Position numbers and translations under genes: made by a program
Part shown: one piece after another, positions 1 through 7,775 of the stretch
Numbering within the stretch: position 1 is the first letter of the stretch
Layout: every line of letters starts with the position of its first letter
Assembly: GCA_043820875.1 (NCBI GenBank)
Contig: JBDRDI010000034.1
Coordinates: 16,569-80,568, forward strand
DNA from: JBDRDI01 sp043820875
GTDB taxonomy: Bacteria; Patescibacteriota; Patescibacteriia; Patescibacteriales; UBA12075
Length of the DNA stretch: 64,000 bases
Direction: 5' to 3'
Notes under the pieces: generated by a model
Databases searched by the model: none
The model's input: only the letters and a program-made list of their open reading frames with translations
Told to the model about the DNA's origin: nothing

Positions 1-609
1 TTTACCTTTAATACTATTATAAAGTTTTTCTTTTACATCTTTATTTGTAATATCACCCTCAATAAGAATAGTCTTTTTGTGATTATTTTTATATGTTTCA
101 CATGCATAATTGAAATTATCATTCGCGGCAACAATATTAAACCCTGCCCATTCAAAGCCCTTGCTTAACCCTCCTGACCCACAAAATAAATCCAAAACAT
201 TTTTAGTGTTTGTTTTTCTTTTTATTTTTTTTGCGATAGAATAAGCCAGTAGAGGTGGAACCGCATTGCCAATCTGTTTACAAAGTGATGTTTTTGATCC
301 ATAAAAAATATAATCGTCAGGAAACGATTGCAATCGTGCTGCTTCACGCGCGCTTATTACCCGGTTGTCTTTTGGATGAATATAGGCTCCGTTACCCGGC
401 CTATTAAAATAAGTTGTTATGGTATAGCTTGGTTTATTCCAACTTAATCTTCCATACAAAGTCGTTCTTCCTCCGGTTTTTCTTATTTGTTCTAGTCTTT
501 TTGATGGTATGTGTAATGGAATATTTTTCCAATTACCACCCTCGGGAATCGACATGACCATTTTTAGATCGTTTATACTAAGAGGGTAAGTTACATGATT
601 ATATAGCAT
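1..609 (-). CDS. Cytosine-5 DNA methyltransferase, circularly permuted, 3' end missing
   Basis: Transfers a methyl group from S-adenosylmethionine to C5 of cytosine, presumably as one methylase of a restriction-modification system. Reading from the start at 609, motif IX/X elements come first (REAARLQSFPDD at about residues 86-97, then QIGNAVPP at about 113-120), and only afterwards the motif I SAM-binding loop DLFCGSGG at about 138-145. The usual C5-methylase order is motif I first and X last, so this protein is permuted; the catalytic PCQ motif would lie beyond the window edge. At least 203 residues are present. Its ATG lies 11 bases inside the end of the adenine methyltransferase gene, so the two are likely translationally coupled. 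Permuted C5 methylases are known (M.BssHII is the classic case). Family assignment is sure; target sequence is not visible. Confidence 0.9.
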   Translation of the reverse strand, partial: MLYNHVTYPLSINDLKMVMSIPEGGNWKNIPLHIPSKRLEQIRKTGGRTTLYGRLSWNKPSYTITTYFNRPGNGAYIHPKDNRVISAREAARLQSFPDDYIFYGSKTSLCKQIGNAVPPLLAYSIAKKIKRKTNTKNVLDLFCGSGGLSKGFEWAGFNIVAANDNFNYACETYKNNHKKTILIEGDITNKDVKEKLYNSIKGK

Positions 610-2467
610 AATTTAAACTTTTGTTTATTGTTGTAATTAAATTTTCTTTTCGATATTTGCTAAGAACAAAATTAATTTCATCTTTCGTTAGTCGGTATAA
701 TTTAAAAATTTCAATATTGAGCTCAGCAACGTCATCATCATTTTTTTTATTTTTTATTTTGCTAACTAAATTTTCAATTTTTGTTTTTTGATTTTCATTT
801 GGTATTACTATCGGTAGTTCAGCAATTTCGTAATTACTTATATGATTATTTGAGTTTGTTATTTTAAATCTCCAGTCTAGCAGTAGTGAATTTAAAACTC
901 CTAACAAATAATCAAGAGTAATTTTTTTATCTTCAAAAAGACTTTCCTTTTTACAAATATAATTACAAGAATTTCCGAGAACCATATTGGCAGGAATTTT
1001 TGTAAACTTTAATCTTTTATTTCCATGTATATTTGATACTTGCTGACAAACAAGTCGATCTTTTGATAAGTGTTCTTTTTTCCCGTTTAATTTTAAAATA
1101 AAATTTTCATTTACAAATAGATTTCCCAATTCAAAATTGAATTCGGCAATATTAATGCCTCTTAACAATGGGTAGTCGGTTTTTTTCTCAGATATAAATT
1201 TTTTATCAAGTGTTAAATCTAGCTCACCTCGAAGATTATGAATGTCTGAAAAAGATTTTACTTTGGGATGGCCGTTTATTTTTTTAAGAACATTCCAGCC
1301 TTCTTCGTTTTCAGTTATAATCGGAGCTGATTCAGAAATTGTTTTAATGGTTTCGATTTTAATTTTTATACTTCTCTTTTCAAAATCAGAAGCGTTAATT
1401 ACTTCAGGATTTATTTCTAACACAGCGCCGAGTTTGCTTTTATTTAATGCGAAGAAACAAAAAGCTTGCGAAATGTCAGGGAAAAATTCATTTTTTTCTG
1501 GTATAATATAAATTTTTGAAAACGAATAATTTTCCATTAATCTTTTTCTTAATTTTTCGCTTTGGCGATCGTTTAATAAAGTAACGGGAATTAATAAACC
1601 GATACGTCCATTCTTGTTTGTTAAATTTTCAATTATTTCTTCAGTAAAAATTTTGTAATAGTTCAACGTACCCTCATTGTATTTGTAGATATTATTAATT
1701 TTGATAAAATCTACTAAATCCTTGATATTGATACGTTCATTTTTTTCGTCCACTGAATATTTATTAGAGTTTTCTTTTAATAATTTATATGGCGGGTTTG
1801 TTAATACCATATCAAAACCTTCTTCAACAAAAAATATTTTTTTAAGATTGTTTTTAATTATTATGCCATCCGATAAGTTAAAAAGTGAGTTGCCAGAATA
1901 AAAATTATTTTTATTTATACAGATAATTATTTTATACTTAAACGCTACATATAATGGAATTATTTTGGTTAGTAATTTTATTGCATCATGATCTATGTCG
2001 GCACAAAAAATATTTTCAATTACTTTTTGTGCTTTTACTTTATTTAAATCCGGAATGACACTAAACATATAATCAATATATGACAAAACGAAAATCCCAA
2101 TTCCTGAGCATGGCTCTAAAAATTTAATTTTCAAAAGGTCTTCATCTTTTTTTACAAATTTAAAAGCCTCTTTTGTAATCTGTTTTGCAACCTCAAAATC
2201 AGTATAGTAAATGCCAAAATGTTTTCTTTCGTCGGTTTTATCAATTTTTTTATTTTCTTTGCTTTTCTGATGTATCAAGCCAATTAATTGAATAATAGAA
2301 ATTGGATTTATGGAATTATCAGTTTTTAAATTTTTATACAAAAAATCATCAATTGAGTTTTTGATTTTTGGGCTGTCGGTTAAGAAGCTAAAAAGTATAT
2401 TAATGAGCTCATCATTATTTTTATATTTGGAGCAGATAGTATTATAAATTTGAAAAATTTTCTTCAT
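599..2467 (-). CDS. N6-adenine DNA methyltransferase of a type II restriction-modification system
   Basis: Methylates adenine N6 in DNA. The 622-residue protein has the SAM-binding motif I region FLEPCSGIGIF near residue 117 and the catalytic NPPY motif (DMVLTNPPYKLL) near residue 225, followed by a long C-terminal half with scattered target-recognition-like segments (ISNYEIAELPIVIP near 550). This layout matches the Eco57I-like and Alw26I/Eco31I/Esp3I adenine methylases. In that last group an m6A methylase works beside an m5C methylase on an asymmetric site, which is exactly the pairing here; that match is an inference. It lies 16 bases downstream of the LexA-like gene and overlaps the C5-methylase gene, so the three probably form one operon. 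No endonuclease gene is visible; it would have to be past the left edge. Confidence 0.88.
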   Translation of the reverse strand: MKKIFQIYNTICSKYKNNDELINILFSFLTDSPKIKNSIDDFLYKNLKTDNSINPISIIQLIGLIHQKSKENKKIDKTDERKHFGIYYTDFEVAKQITKEAFKFVKKDEDLLKIKFLEPCSGIGIFVLSYIDYMFSVIPDLNKVKAQKVIENIFCADIDHDAIKLLTKIIPLYVAFKYKIIICINKNNFYSGNSLFNLSDGIIIKNNLKKIFFVEEGFDMVLTNPPYKLLKENSNKYSVDEKNERINIKDLVDFIKINNIYKYNEGTLNYYKIFTEEIIENLTNKNGRIGLLIPVTLLNDRQSEKLRKRLMENYSFSKIYIIPEKNEFFPDISQAFCFFALNKSKLGAVLEINPEVINASDFEKRSIKIKIETIKTISESAPIITENEEGWNVLKKINGHPKVKSFSDIHNLRGELDLTLDKKFISEKKTDYPLLRGINIAEFNFELGNLFVNENFILKLNGKKEHLSKDRLVCQQVSNIHGNKRLKFTKIPANMVLGNSCNYICKKESLFEDKKITLDYLLGVLNSLLLDWRFKITNSNNHISNYEIAELPIVIPNENQKTKIENLVSKIKNKKNDDDVAELNIEIFKLYRLTKDEINFVLSKYRKENLITTINKSLNYAI

Positions 2468-2483
2468 TTTGTTAATTTAGATT

Positions 2484-3092
2484 TTATTTTGTATAAGATA
2501 AAATACCCTTTACGACTCCCTCGACTTTAAAATTATTTTTATCTGCCAAAATAGCTTTGTATGACTGGTTAAGTGAAGTAAGAAAAAATTTATCATTATC
2601 AATCTGCTGAATTTTTTTAATAAGCACTTCGTCATTGTTAACACATATGACAATATTTCCGTCTTCAGCTTCGTTGCCCCTTTTTCCAATCACTAGATCG
2701 CCATTTTTAATTTTCGGCTCCATTGAATCTCCTCTCGCCCGAACTAGAAAAGCGTCAGCGGAAGGAAAACCTAAAATCTTGGTTGATATTGGAATTCTAT
2801 CAATCGGATTACCGTCCAGCATAGATCCGTTGGGCCCGCATTGTGCCATTCCGTATAAATTCAAAAATGCGATTTTTTTATCCGGCTCATCAGCAAGAAT
2901 TTGATAGTCCTGTGAATTATAGGGATTTTTACGTAAATAACCTTTTTTCTCAAGTTGTTGTATGTGATGATAAATTACACTCGGAGAAGAAACACCTAAT
3001 TCGGTCTGTAATTCCCTAATAGTTAGTGGCTCATCAATATTATTTTTCAGTAATTTTAGTAATTTTTTTTGAGTAGGATGTAATTTTTTCAT
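2484..3092 (-). CDS. LexA/UmuD-type self-cleaving repressor (S24 peptidase)
   Basis: A 202-residue regulator with a LexA-like winged-helix N terminus (PTQKKLLKLL, then TIRELQTELGVSSPSVIYHH at residues 24-43) and a C-terminal S24 peptidase domain. Serine 123 (in GDSMEPKI) and lysine 159 (in VLIKK) fit the catalytic dyad. The likely cleavage bond is Cys85-Gly86 (AQCG); Cys-Gly is the UmuD bond rather than the LexA Ala-Gly bond. It is therefore expected to inactivate itself when RecA filaments form on damaged DNA. It heads the methyltransferase operon and is transcribed divergently from the ubiquitin-like operon, so it is well placed to control both. It may be this organism's LexA or a dedicated defence-island regulator; recA in this window shows no matching operator, which favours the second. 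Confidence 0.88.
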   Translation of the reverse strand: MKKLHPTQKKLLKLLKNNIDEPLTIRELQTELGVSSPSVIYHHIQQLEKKGYLRKNPYNSQDYQILADEPDKKIAFLNLYGMAQCGPNGSMLDGNPIDRIPISTKILGFPSADAFLVRARGDSMEPKIKNGDLVIGKRGNEAEDGNIVICVNNDEVLIKKIQQIDNDKFFLTSLNQSYKAILADKNNFKVEGVVKGILSYTK

Positions 3093-3118
3093 AAAGAGGT
3101 TGTTGATAACTATAATAT

Positions 3119-3147
3119 ATTATATCATGTGGATAAGAAGTGCGCAA
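3119..3147 (-). promoter_or_regulatory. Promoter of the repressor-methyltransferase operon
   Basis: On the minus strand a TATAAT -10 box (3119-3124) sits 17 bases from a TTGCGC -35 box (3142-3147). The predicted start is about 20-25 bases upstream of the repressor ATG. The -35 box overlaps the AAGAAC half-site of the putative operator, which suggests autoregulation. Confidence 0.55.
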
Positions 3148-3183
3148 GAACTTATTGACTTGTTCTAATATTTGTTCTATATT
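3146..3183 (+). promoter_or_regulatory. Promoter of the ubiquitin-like operon with operator-like repeats
   Basis: A TTGACT -35 (3155-3160) and a TATATT -10 (3178-3183) are separated by 17 bases. Two identical TGTTCTA direct repeats, 3161-3167 and 3173-3179, fill the spacer with a 12-base period, and an inverted half-site AAGAAC lies at 3146-3151, so AGAAC and GTTCT form an inverted pair. This resembles LexA-type AGAAC/GTTC half-sites and is a credible binding site for the adjacent repressor. That the repressor binds here is inference. Confidence 0.55.
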
Positions 3184-3216
3184 TAATATAGATTAATAAT
3201 TAATTAAAAGAGTCCT

Positions 3217-3489
3217 ATGACAAATGAAAAAAAAGGATCCTCTAATCGGGGCAAAGAATTAACAATTATTGTAAACGGTCGGGAAAAGATCGTAACAAGT
3301 AACGAGCTTTCGTTCGTCCATGTTGTTGAATTGGCTTTTGGTGTTATTCCGACCAATCCGAACACTATTTATACAGTGACCTACAAAAGAGGACACGGGA
3401 ATAAGCCCGAGGGCATGATGGTTGACGGGGATGTAATTAAAATTAAAGATGGAATGATTTTTAATGTCACAGCAACTGATAAATCATAG
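3217..3489 (+). CDS. Ubiquitin-like modifier (multiubiquitin-domain family)
   Basis: A 90-residue beta-grasp protein of the multiubiquitin family, recognised by the pattern TIIVNGR, ELSFVHVVELAFG, NTIYTVTYKRGHGNKPEG and the closing [15 protein letters not shown]. It would be the small protein activated and attached to targets by the enzyme encoded next. Only one domain copy is present, and the C terminus is TDKS, with no diglycine, so either the tail is trimmed first or conjugation uses another chemistry. The gene overlaps the E1-like gene by 26 bases. It is the first gene of a three-gene operon. Family call is strong; biological role as an anti-phage conjugation system is inferred from related operons. 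Confidence 0.88.
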   Translation: MTNEKKGSSNRGKELTIIVNGREKIVTSNELSFVHVVELAFGVIPTNPNTIYTVTYKRGHGNKPEGMMVDGDVIKIKDGMIFNVTATDKS

Positions 3490-4639
3490 CCCCGATCTCA
3501 AAAAGCTTAGAGATGAAGGTTTTGAAGTAAAAATTAAATCTGGTTATTTGTTGATAAGCGGTGTTCCATATTTGAATTTTAATAAAGAAATAAAAAATGG
3601 AATTCTAGTATCTAAATTAGCCTTAACAGGGGATAAGACAATAAAGCCTGATACCCATGTTGTTTTTTTTGTTGGCGAATATCCATGTCATAAAAATGGT
3701 TTAGAAATAGAACAAATTAGACATGACAGTCGTGAGCAGACACTTGTCGAGGATTTGATAATTAATCATTCTTTTTCTAACAAGCCGCGTGATGGATATA
3801 CAGATTATTATGAAAAAATGAGTAGATACGTTGATATAATTTCTGCCCCGGCTCAAACGATAGATAGCTCTGTCACGGCAAAAACTTTTAAAATTATTGA
3901 ATCTGATGATGAGGAATTCGTGTTTCATTATATTGATACTAATTCAAGCCGGGCAGAAATTATGTTTATATCTGATAAACTAAAAAATCAAAAAATTGGA
4001 ATAGTCGGACTTGGGGGCACAGGTTCTTATATTTTGGATTTTATTTCTAAAACTCCTATAAAGGAAATTCACCTTTTCGATGGAGACATCTTCGCACAAC
4101 ACAACGCATTTCGCGCGCCGGGTGCTGCCTCGAAAGAAAAATTGAGCCAAAACATTTCCAAAATTCAATATTTGAAAGAAGTCTATTCGAATATGCATAA
4201 AAATATTGTTCTGCACCCAGGATATCTTAATCAAGAAAATATCAATCTATTGCCTGGTTTAGATTTTTTCTTTATTTGCATTGATAAGGGTGAAATTAAA
4301 GAAGAAATTTTTAATCGACTAATTGATCAAAAAATTCCCTTCATTGATACTGGAATGGGTATAGAAATCGTTGGAGATAAATTAATAGGGATTGTCCGAG
4401 CCACGTTAAGCAAAGAAAACCGAAGAGATCACATAGCTAAAAGGGTATCCTTTTTTGATCGAAAAGACGAAAACTATTCAAACAATATTCAAATCGCCGA
4501 ACTTAATGCACTCAACGCTGCGTTAGCAGTGATAAAATGGAAAAAGCTAAATGGACTTTATAATGATCAAGAAAAGGAATGTCATAACACATATACTATC
4601 GATTTAAATATGTTATTAAGTGACGACCATGAAACATAA
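3464..4639 (+). CDS. E1-like ThiF-family adenylyltransferase with N-terminal DUF6791 domain
   Basis: The 391-residue protein should adenylate the C terminus of the neighbouring ubiquitin-like protein. Residues 1 to about 165 form the DUF6791 module ([35 protein letters not shown]); residues from about 170 form the ThiF/E1 nucleotide-binding domain, with GLGGTGS at 182-188, the acidic DGD at 206-208 and the HNAFRAPGA segment at 213-221. Cys75 and Cys272 are visible, but the CxxC zinc pairs and the classic E1 catalytic cysteine segment are not obvious. The DUF6791 part might take an E2-like role; this is speculation. The start overlaps the modifier gene and the end overlaps the DUF6527 gene, so the three products are likely made together. 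Confidence 0.87.
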   Translation: MSQQLINHSPDLKKLRDEGFEVKIKSGYLLISGVPYLNFNKEIKNGILVSKLALTGDKTIKPDTHVVFFVGEYPCHKNGLEIEQIRHDSREQTLVEDLIINHSFSNKPRDGYTDYYEKMSRYVDIISAPAQTIDSSVTAKTFKIIESDDEEFVFHYIDTNSSRAEIMFISDKLKNQKIGIVGLGGTGSYILDFISKTPIKEIHLFDGDIFAQHNAFRAPGAASKEKLSQNISKIQYLKEVYSNMHKNIVLHPGYLNQENINLLPGLDFFFICIDKGEIKEEIFNRLIDQKIPFIDTGMGIEIVGDKLIGIVRATLSKENRRDHIAKRVSFFDRKDENYSNNIQIAELNALNAALAVIKWKKLNGLYNDQEKECHNTYTIDLNMLLSDDHET

Positions 4640-4997
4640 ATTTGTAAAAAATATACCCGAATTTTTGGAAGATGGTATTATTTATATATCCATTGATTAC
4701 AGTACGGTCGCGCATAAATGTTGTTGTGGGTGTGGCAATGAAATAATTACACCGCTTTCCCCGACGGATTGGCAACTGATTTTTGATGGCGAAACAATTT
4801 CTTTGTACCCGTCAATCGGGAATTGGAACTTACTATGTAAATCCCATTACTGGATAACAAATAACAGAATTGAATGGAGCAAAAAATGGACGGATAAAAA
4901 AATTTACGAAGGCAGACATTTGGATAATCTTAATAAAAAAAGACATTACAACAAAAGACAAGAAAATAAAAAAATGTTTTGGCGTTGGTGGAAATGA
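4629..4997 (+). CDS. DUF6527 protein of the ubiquitin-like operon
   Basis: A 122-residue protein of the DUF6527 family, which regularly accompanies multiubiquitin and DUF6791/ThiF genes. A cysteine cluster CCCGCG stands at residues 31-36, followed by [15 protein letters not shown] (59-66) and CKSHYW (70-75), giving Cys and His residues suited to metal binding. I recall it being proposed as a processing or deconjugating peptidase for the modifier, but no classic protease motif can be pointed out here. A GTG at 4620 gives a longer reading frame; ATG 4629 is chosen because MKHKF-x-KNIPEFL is where the family normally begins. It overlaps the E1-like gene by 11 bases. Confidence 0.82.
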   Translation: MKHKFVKNIPEFLEDGIIYISIDYSTVAHKCCCGCGNEIITPLSPTDWQLIFDGETISLYPSIGNWNLLCKSHYWITNNRIEWSKKWTDKKIYEGRHLDNLNKKRHYNKRQENKKMFWRWWK

Positions 4998-5100
4998 ATT
5001 TTGTTGACTAAACTTATTTAAGTGGTAAAATAAAATTGGAACATTTATGTTTTAAAATAGCCCTATCTTGCAGCTATGTTTATAAAATTTATTTAAATAT
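4998..5100. promoter_or_regulatory. Intergenic region with first copy of the CCCTATC motif
   Basis: AT-rich spacer between the ubiquitin-like operon and the RelA/SpoT gene. It contains AGCCCTATC at 5059-5067 followed by an AT-rich TTTATAAAATTTA stretch about 30 bases before the next ATG. This is a weaker version of the motif found before the next two genes (6179 and 7178), so it is probably a shared promoter or regulatory element. Confidence 0.35.
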
Positions 5101-6135
5101 ATGTCATTAATTAATAAATACGATTTTTTAAAAAAATATAATATTGATGAAAATAAATATAAGAAGGCAACTATTAGTTGGGATGATTTGGTAAACATAT
5201 TTAATAATTACGAAATAACAAAAAATGATTTTGATCCAATTGCTCAATTTATTGTTAGCAAATTAAGAAAAGTAGAAAAAGTTCATTTTGCTCAATATAG
5301 AATCAAAAATTCAGAGCATTTAATAGAAAAGATAATTAGAAAAAAAATCGAGAAAAGTTGTGATATAAAAGTTGATAATTATAAAGAAAAAATTACTGAC
5401 TTGATAGGTGTTAGAATTTTGCATCTTTTTAAAGAGGATTGGAACAAAATTCATAAATTTATAATAGATGAGTTTGATCTATTGGGAAAACCAACTGCTT
5501 ATGTAAGAAAAGGTGACGAGGAAAAATATATTGAACATTTCAAACAAAATAATTGTGATATTGAAGAACATAAATTAGGTTATAGGTCTGTACATTATCT
5601 TATAAAATCCGCGTTATCAAAAAAACAATATATTACGGAAATACAGGTGAGGACTATATTCGAAGAAGGTTGGAGCGAAATAGATCATAAAATAAGATAT
5701 CCTTATAATAAAAACAACATTATTCTTGAAAAATTTTTAACTATTCTTAATAGGTTTGCAGGCAACGCCGACGAAATGGCTTCATTTATAAGTTTTCTTC
5801 AACGAGATCTTGATAAAAATAAAGCAATTATCCAAAAATTGAAACATGAAATAGACGAATTAAAAATTGACCACGAGAAAAAGAAAGAAATAAAAGAAAA
5901 TATAGATAATGTAAGCGGCCTATATGCCAGTGCGTCTATTCTTTCAAAGTATTCGGGGCTAGTAGTAGCTGTGAAAGAAGCAAGCAATGTAATTAGCCAT
6001 TCGGGATTATTAGAAGCAACAAAAATTGCACAACAGGTGGTCGGAAATACAGAAGCTTTAACGGCGGCAAAAAATGTACAGCAAGTAACCAAGAGTTTGG
6101 GGGCTGTAAGACCAGTAATTGATGAGAATAATTAA
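5101..6135 (+). CDS. RelA/SpoT-domain alarmone synthetase-like protein
   Basis: A 344-residue protein with a (p)ppGpp-synthetase-type nucleotidyltransferase domain and no HD hydrolase. Recognisable motifs are YRIKNSEHLIEKIIRKK (residues 63-79, substrate-binding), ITDLIGVRIL (about 98-107, catalytic Asp), LGYRSVHY (about 160-167) and EIQVRTIFEEGWSEIDH (about 180-196, catalytic Glu). The C terminus (about 235-344) is coiled coil followed by an Ala/Ser-rich helical stretch that may be membrane-active or mediate oligomerisation. Housekeeping Rel proteins are longer and have TGS/ACT domains, so this is a stand-alone synthetase or a toxin of the toxSAS/CapRel kind that pyrophosphorylates nucleotides or tRNA. 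Its place just downstream of two other defence modules supports a defence or abortive-infection role. No clear antitoxin partner is adjacent. Confidence 0.82.
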   Translation: MSLINKYDFLKKYNIDENKYKKATISWDDLVNIFNNYEITKNDFDPIAQFIVSKLRKVEKVHFAQYRIKNSEHLIEKIIRKKIEKSCDIKVDNYKEKITDLIGVRILHLFKEDWNKIHKFIIDEFDLLGKPTAYVRKGDEEKYIEHFKQNNCDIEEHKLGYRSVHYLIKSALSKKQYITEIQVRTIFEEGWSEIDHKIRYPYNKNNIILEKFLTILNRFAGNADEMASFISFLQRDLDKNKAIIQKLKHEIDELKIDHEKKKEIKENIDNVSGLYASASILSKYSGLVVAVKEASNVISHSGLLEATKIAQQVVGNTEALTAAKNVQQVTKSLGAVRPVIDENN

Positions 6136-6175
6136 TAAAAATTGGACTCTCTTAACACTCCCACAATAACAATCC

Positions 6176-6211
6176 ATAATAACCCTATCCGACATTAAAT
6201 TTATAATATCA
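6176..6211 (+). repeat. Intergenic repeat ATAACCCTATCCGACAT, copy 1
   Basis: The 17-base sequence at 6179-6195 is followed by an A/T block (TAAATTTATAAT). An identical 17-mer with the same kind of flank occurs exactly 999 bases later at 7178-7194. Both copies lie 65-85 bases before an ATG. Together they bracket the unknown gene at 6276-7115. Confidence 0.7.
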
Positions 6212-6275
6212 TTTATGCAAAGAGTTCTTAATTATTGGCGGAAAATGGAGTAAAATAAATTTATAATAAAAAAAT

Positions 6276-7115
6276 ATGGACAATAAACAAAAAGAAAAAC
6301 TAATAAATGATTATTTAAAAACACACTTTGAGGAAATGTTGATTAAGGACATAGAAATGATCAAAGAAGCAAATTTAAAATTTACATTCCCTTATATCCT
6401 CTTAGTTGTTTCGGGCATAGATTTTTTAGGAGGATTGGAATTGGGATTTTATAAAATATCTAGCAATAAGGAAATTGGTAATTCTAGAGAACGATCGTGC
6501 TATTTCATTGAAAAATATATGGGCAAATTTAATGATTTATATAAAGATAGTCGAATCAGCAATATTCTTTACAGATCTATGCGTTGTGGTGCTTCACATC
6601 AAGCGATGTACGGTCAAGAAATTGAGAGCTCAAATTGGTTGTATCCCAAAGATAAACATTTAAATCATATGATAGATTTTAAAAAGAAAGACAGAATTTA
6701 TATACATGCCCTTCAGTTAGCAAATGACTTCAAAGAAGCTTATAAGATATTTAAAAAAGATTTTATCAAAATGAGCCCAAGTATAGCCTATGATAATTTA
6801 GGGCATATAATAACCAAGGCAGAAGTTGATAGCTTTCAAGAATTGTTAAAAGAATTAAAAAAGAGAGGGCTTAGTTTTGATGCTAAGACAGAAGCTGAAG
6901 CTAATCCACAGGTTAACAGAATAGACGTCGATACAGGAAGAGTTTTTTATAATGAGGTACTAGAAACCACCGTGACAGCATTACATGAAGAGGATGATTC
7001 AAAACCAGAGGCTTCTGCGTTGCCTTCATCTTCACCTATTATTACGTCAACGCGAACTTCATCATTGGGGATTGAGCCTGATGGTTTTATAGTTAAGAAT
7101 GCTGACGATGAATAA
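6276..7115 (+). CDS. Unknown protein with HEPN-like R-x4-H motif
   Basis: I do not recognise a named family for this 279-residue protein. The first about 170 residues look all-alpha. At residues 103-108 it carries RCGASH within an LYRSMRCGASHQ segment, which fits the R-x4-6-H motif of HEPN-domain ribonucleases, and an earlier helix (FPYILLVVSGIDFLGG, about 38-53) has the look of the first HEPN helix. The C-terminal 90 residues are polar and Ser/Pro-rich (about 240-270), probably a flexible tail. The gene follows the RelA/SpoT gene and is bracketed by the 17-base repeats, which suggests a cassette in the same accessory region. A HEPN nuclease role is inference only. Confidence 0.6.
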   Translation: MDNKQKEKLINDYLKTHFEEMLIKDIEMIKEANLKFTFPYILLVVSGIDFLGGLELGFYKISSNKEIGNSRERSCYFIEKYMGKFNDLYKDSRISNILYRSMRCGASHQAMYGQEIESSNWLYPKDKHLNHMIDFKKKDRIYIHALQLANDFKEAYKIFKKDFIKMSPSIAYDNLGHIITKAEVDSFQELLKELKKRGLSFDAKTEAEANPQVNRIDVDTGRVFYNEVLETTVTALHEEDDSKPEASALPSSSPIITSTRTSSLGIEPDGFIVKNADDE

Positions 7116-7177
7116 GAAAAAAGTACTATTTTATATAGCCCAAAATAGTATTGATTTTATCACCAACTATCCTCATG

Positions 7178-7210
7178 ATAACCCTATCCGACATCAAACT
7201 TATAATTTTA
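7178..7210 (+). repeat. Intergenic repeat ATAACCCTATCCGACAT, copy 2
   Basis: Exact second copy of the 17-mer at 7178-7194, with a CAAACTTATAAT flank that differs from copy 1 at two positions. It lies 68 bases upstream of the next gene and is therefore more likely a regulatory or recombination element than chance. Confidence 0.7.
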
Positions 7211-7261
7211 TGCCACAAAGGACCCACCCACAAAATTAAAAAAGTATGCTAAAATAATAAT

Positions 7262-7681
7262 ATGAAAAAAATTATTCAAATTTTATCAGTAATTATTTTA
7301 ATTTCAATTTTGTCTTTGATAGTTGTTTTTGTTTTTAATCCGTTTGGTTCGCGAGAAAAATTAATCGGAAGCATTATTAATAGTTATTTAAGCAGTACTA
7401 TTGAAAGTTATACTCCATTAGAAAATTCTATTGGTACAACAACCAATAATTCCGAAGTCGGAACATTATCCGCGGATAAACATCCGTTATTGAATGAAGA
7501 TCAAGAAAAAAAATTGGAAAGTCTTGGAGTTAATATTGAACAACTCCCTTCAAGCATCACTCCTATCATGGAAGAATGTTTTGTTGAAAAACTTGGGAGA
7601 GAAAGAGCCGATCAAATAGCAAAAGGTGATACCCCTAGCGCCATCGAATTTTTTAAAGCCAAAGATTGCATTGGAAAATAA
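7262..7681 (+). CDS. Small secreted or membrane-anchored protein of unknown function
   Basis: 139 residues with one N-terminal hydrophobic segment (residues 4-27), which could be an uncleaved anchor or a signal peptide. The following part is polar and ends in a compact region with two cysteines (ECFVEKLG and AKDCIGK) and the stretch HPLLNEDQEKKLESLGV. I recall similar NPFGSREKLIG-type proteins as uncharacterised families in candidate phyla genomes, but no function can be given. The two C-terminal cysteines might form a disulfide outside the membrane. The second CCCTATCC repeat precedes it. Confidence 0.72.
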   Translation: MKKIIQILSVIILISILSLIVVFVFNPFGSREKLIGSIINSYLSSTIESYTPLENSIGTTTNNSEVGTLSADKHPLLNEDQEKKLESLGVNIEQLPSSITPIMEECFVEKLGRERADQIAKGDTPSAIEFFKAKDCIGK

Positions 7682-7775
7682 AATAATATATTATTCGGAA
7701 TTTTATCCAACCCGCTCGGCGCCATGCTGGAGTGGATTTATTTTTTATTTTTTGTCCGTTTTTTTGAAAATTATA

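Noticed and set aside
1..609. Possible restriction endonuclease within the window
   Set aside because: Every gene in the left island is explained by methylases, repressor, modifier, E1-like, DUF6527, RelA/SpoT or the HEPN-like protein; no PD-(D/E)xK or HNH pattern was found.
3101..3136. Two DnaA-box-like 9-mers (TGTTGATAA and TGTGGATAA) in the divergent promoter region
   Set aside because: Only two boxes, inside a promoter region of an accessory island, with no dnaA or dnaN gene nearby; a replication origin is not supported.
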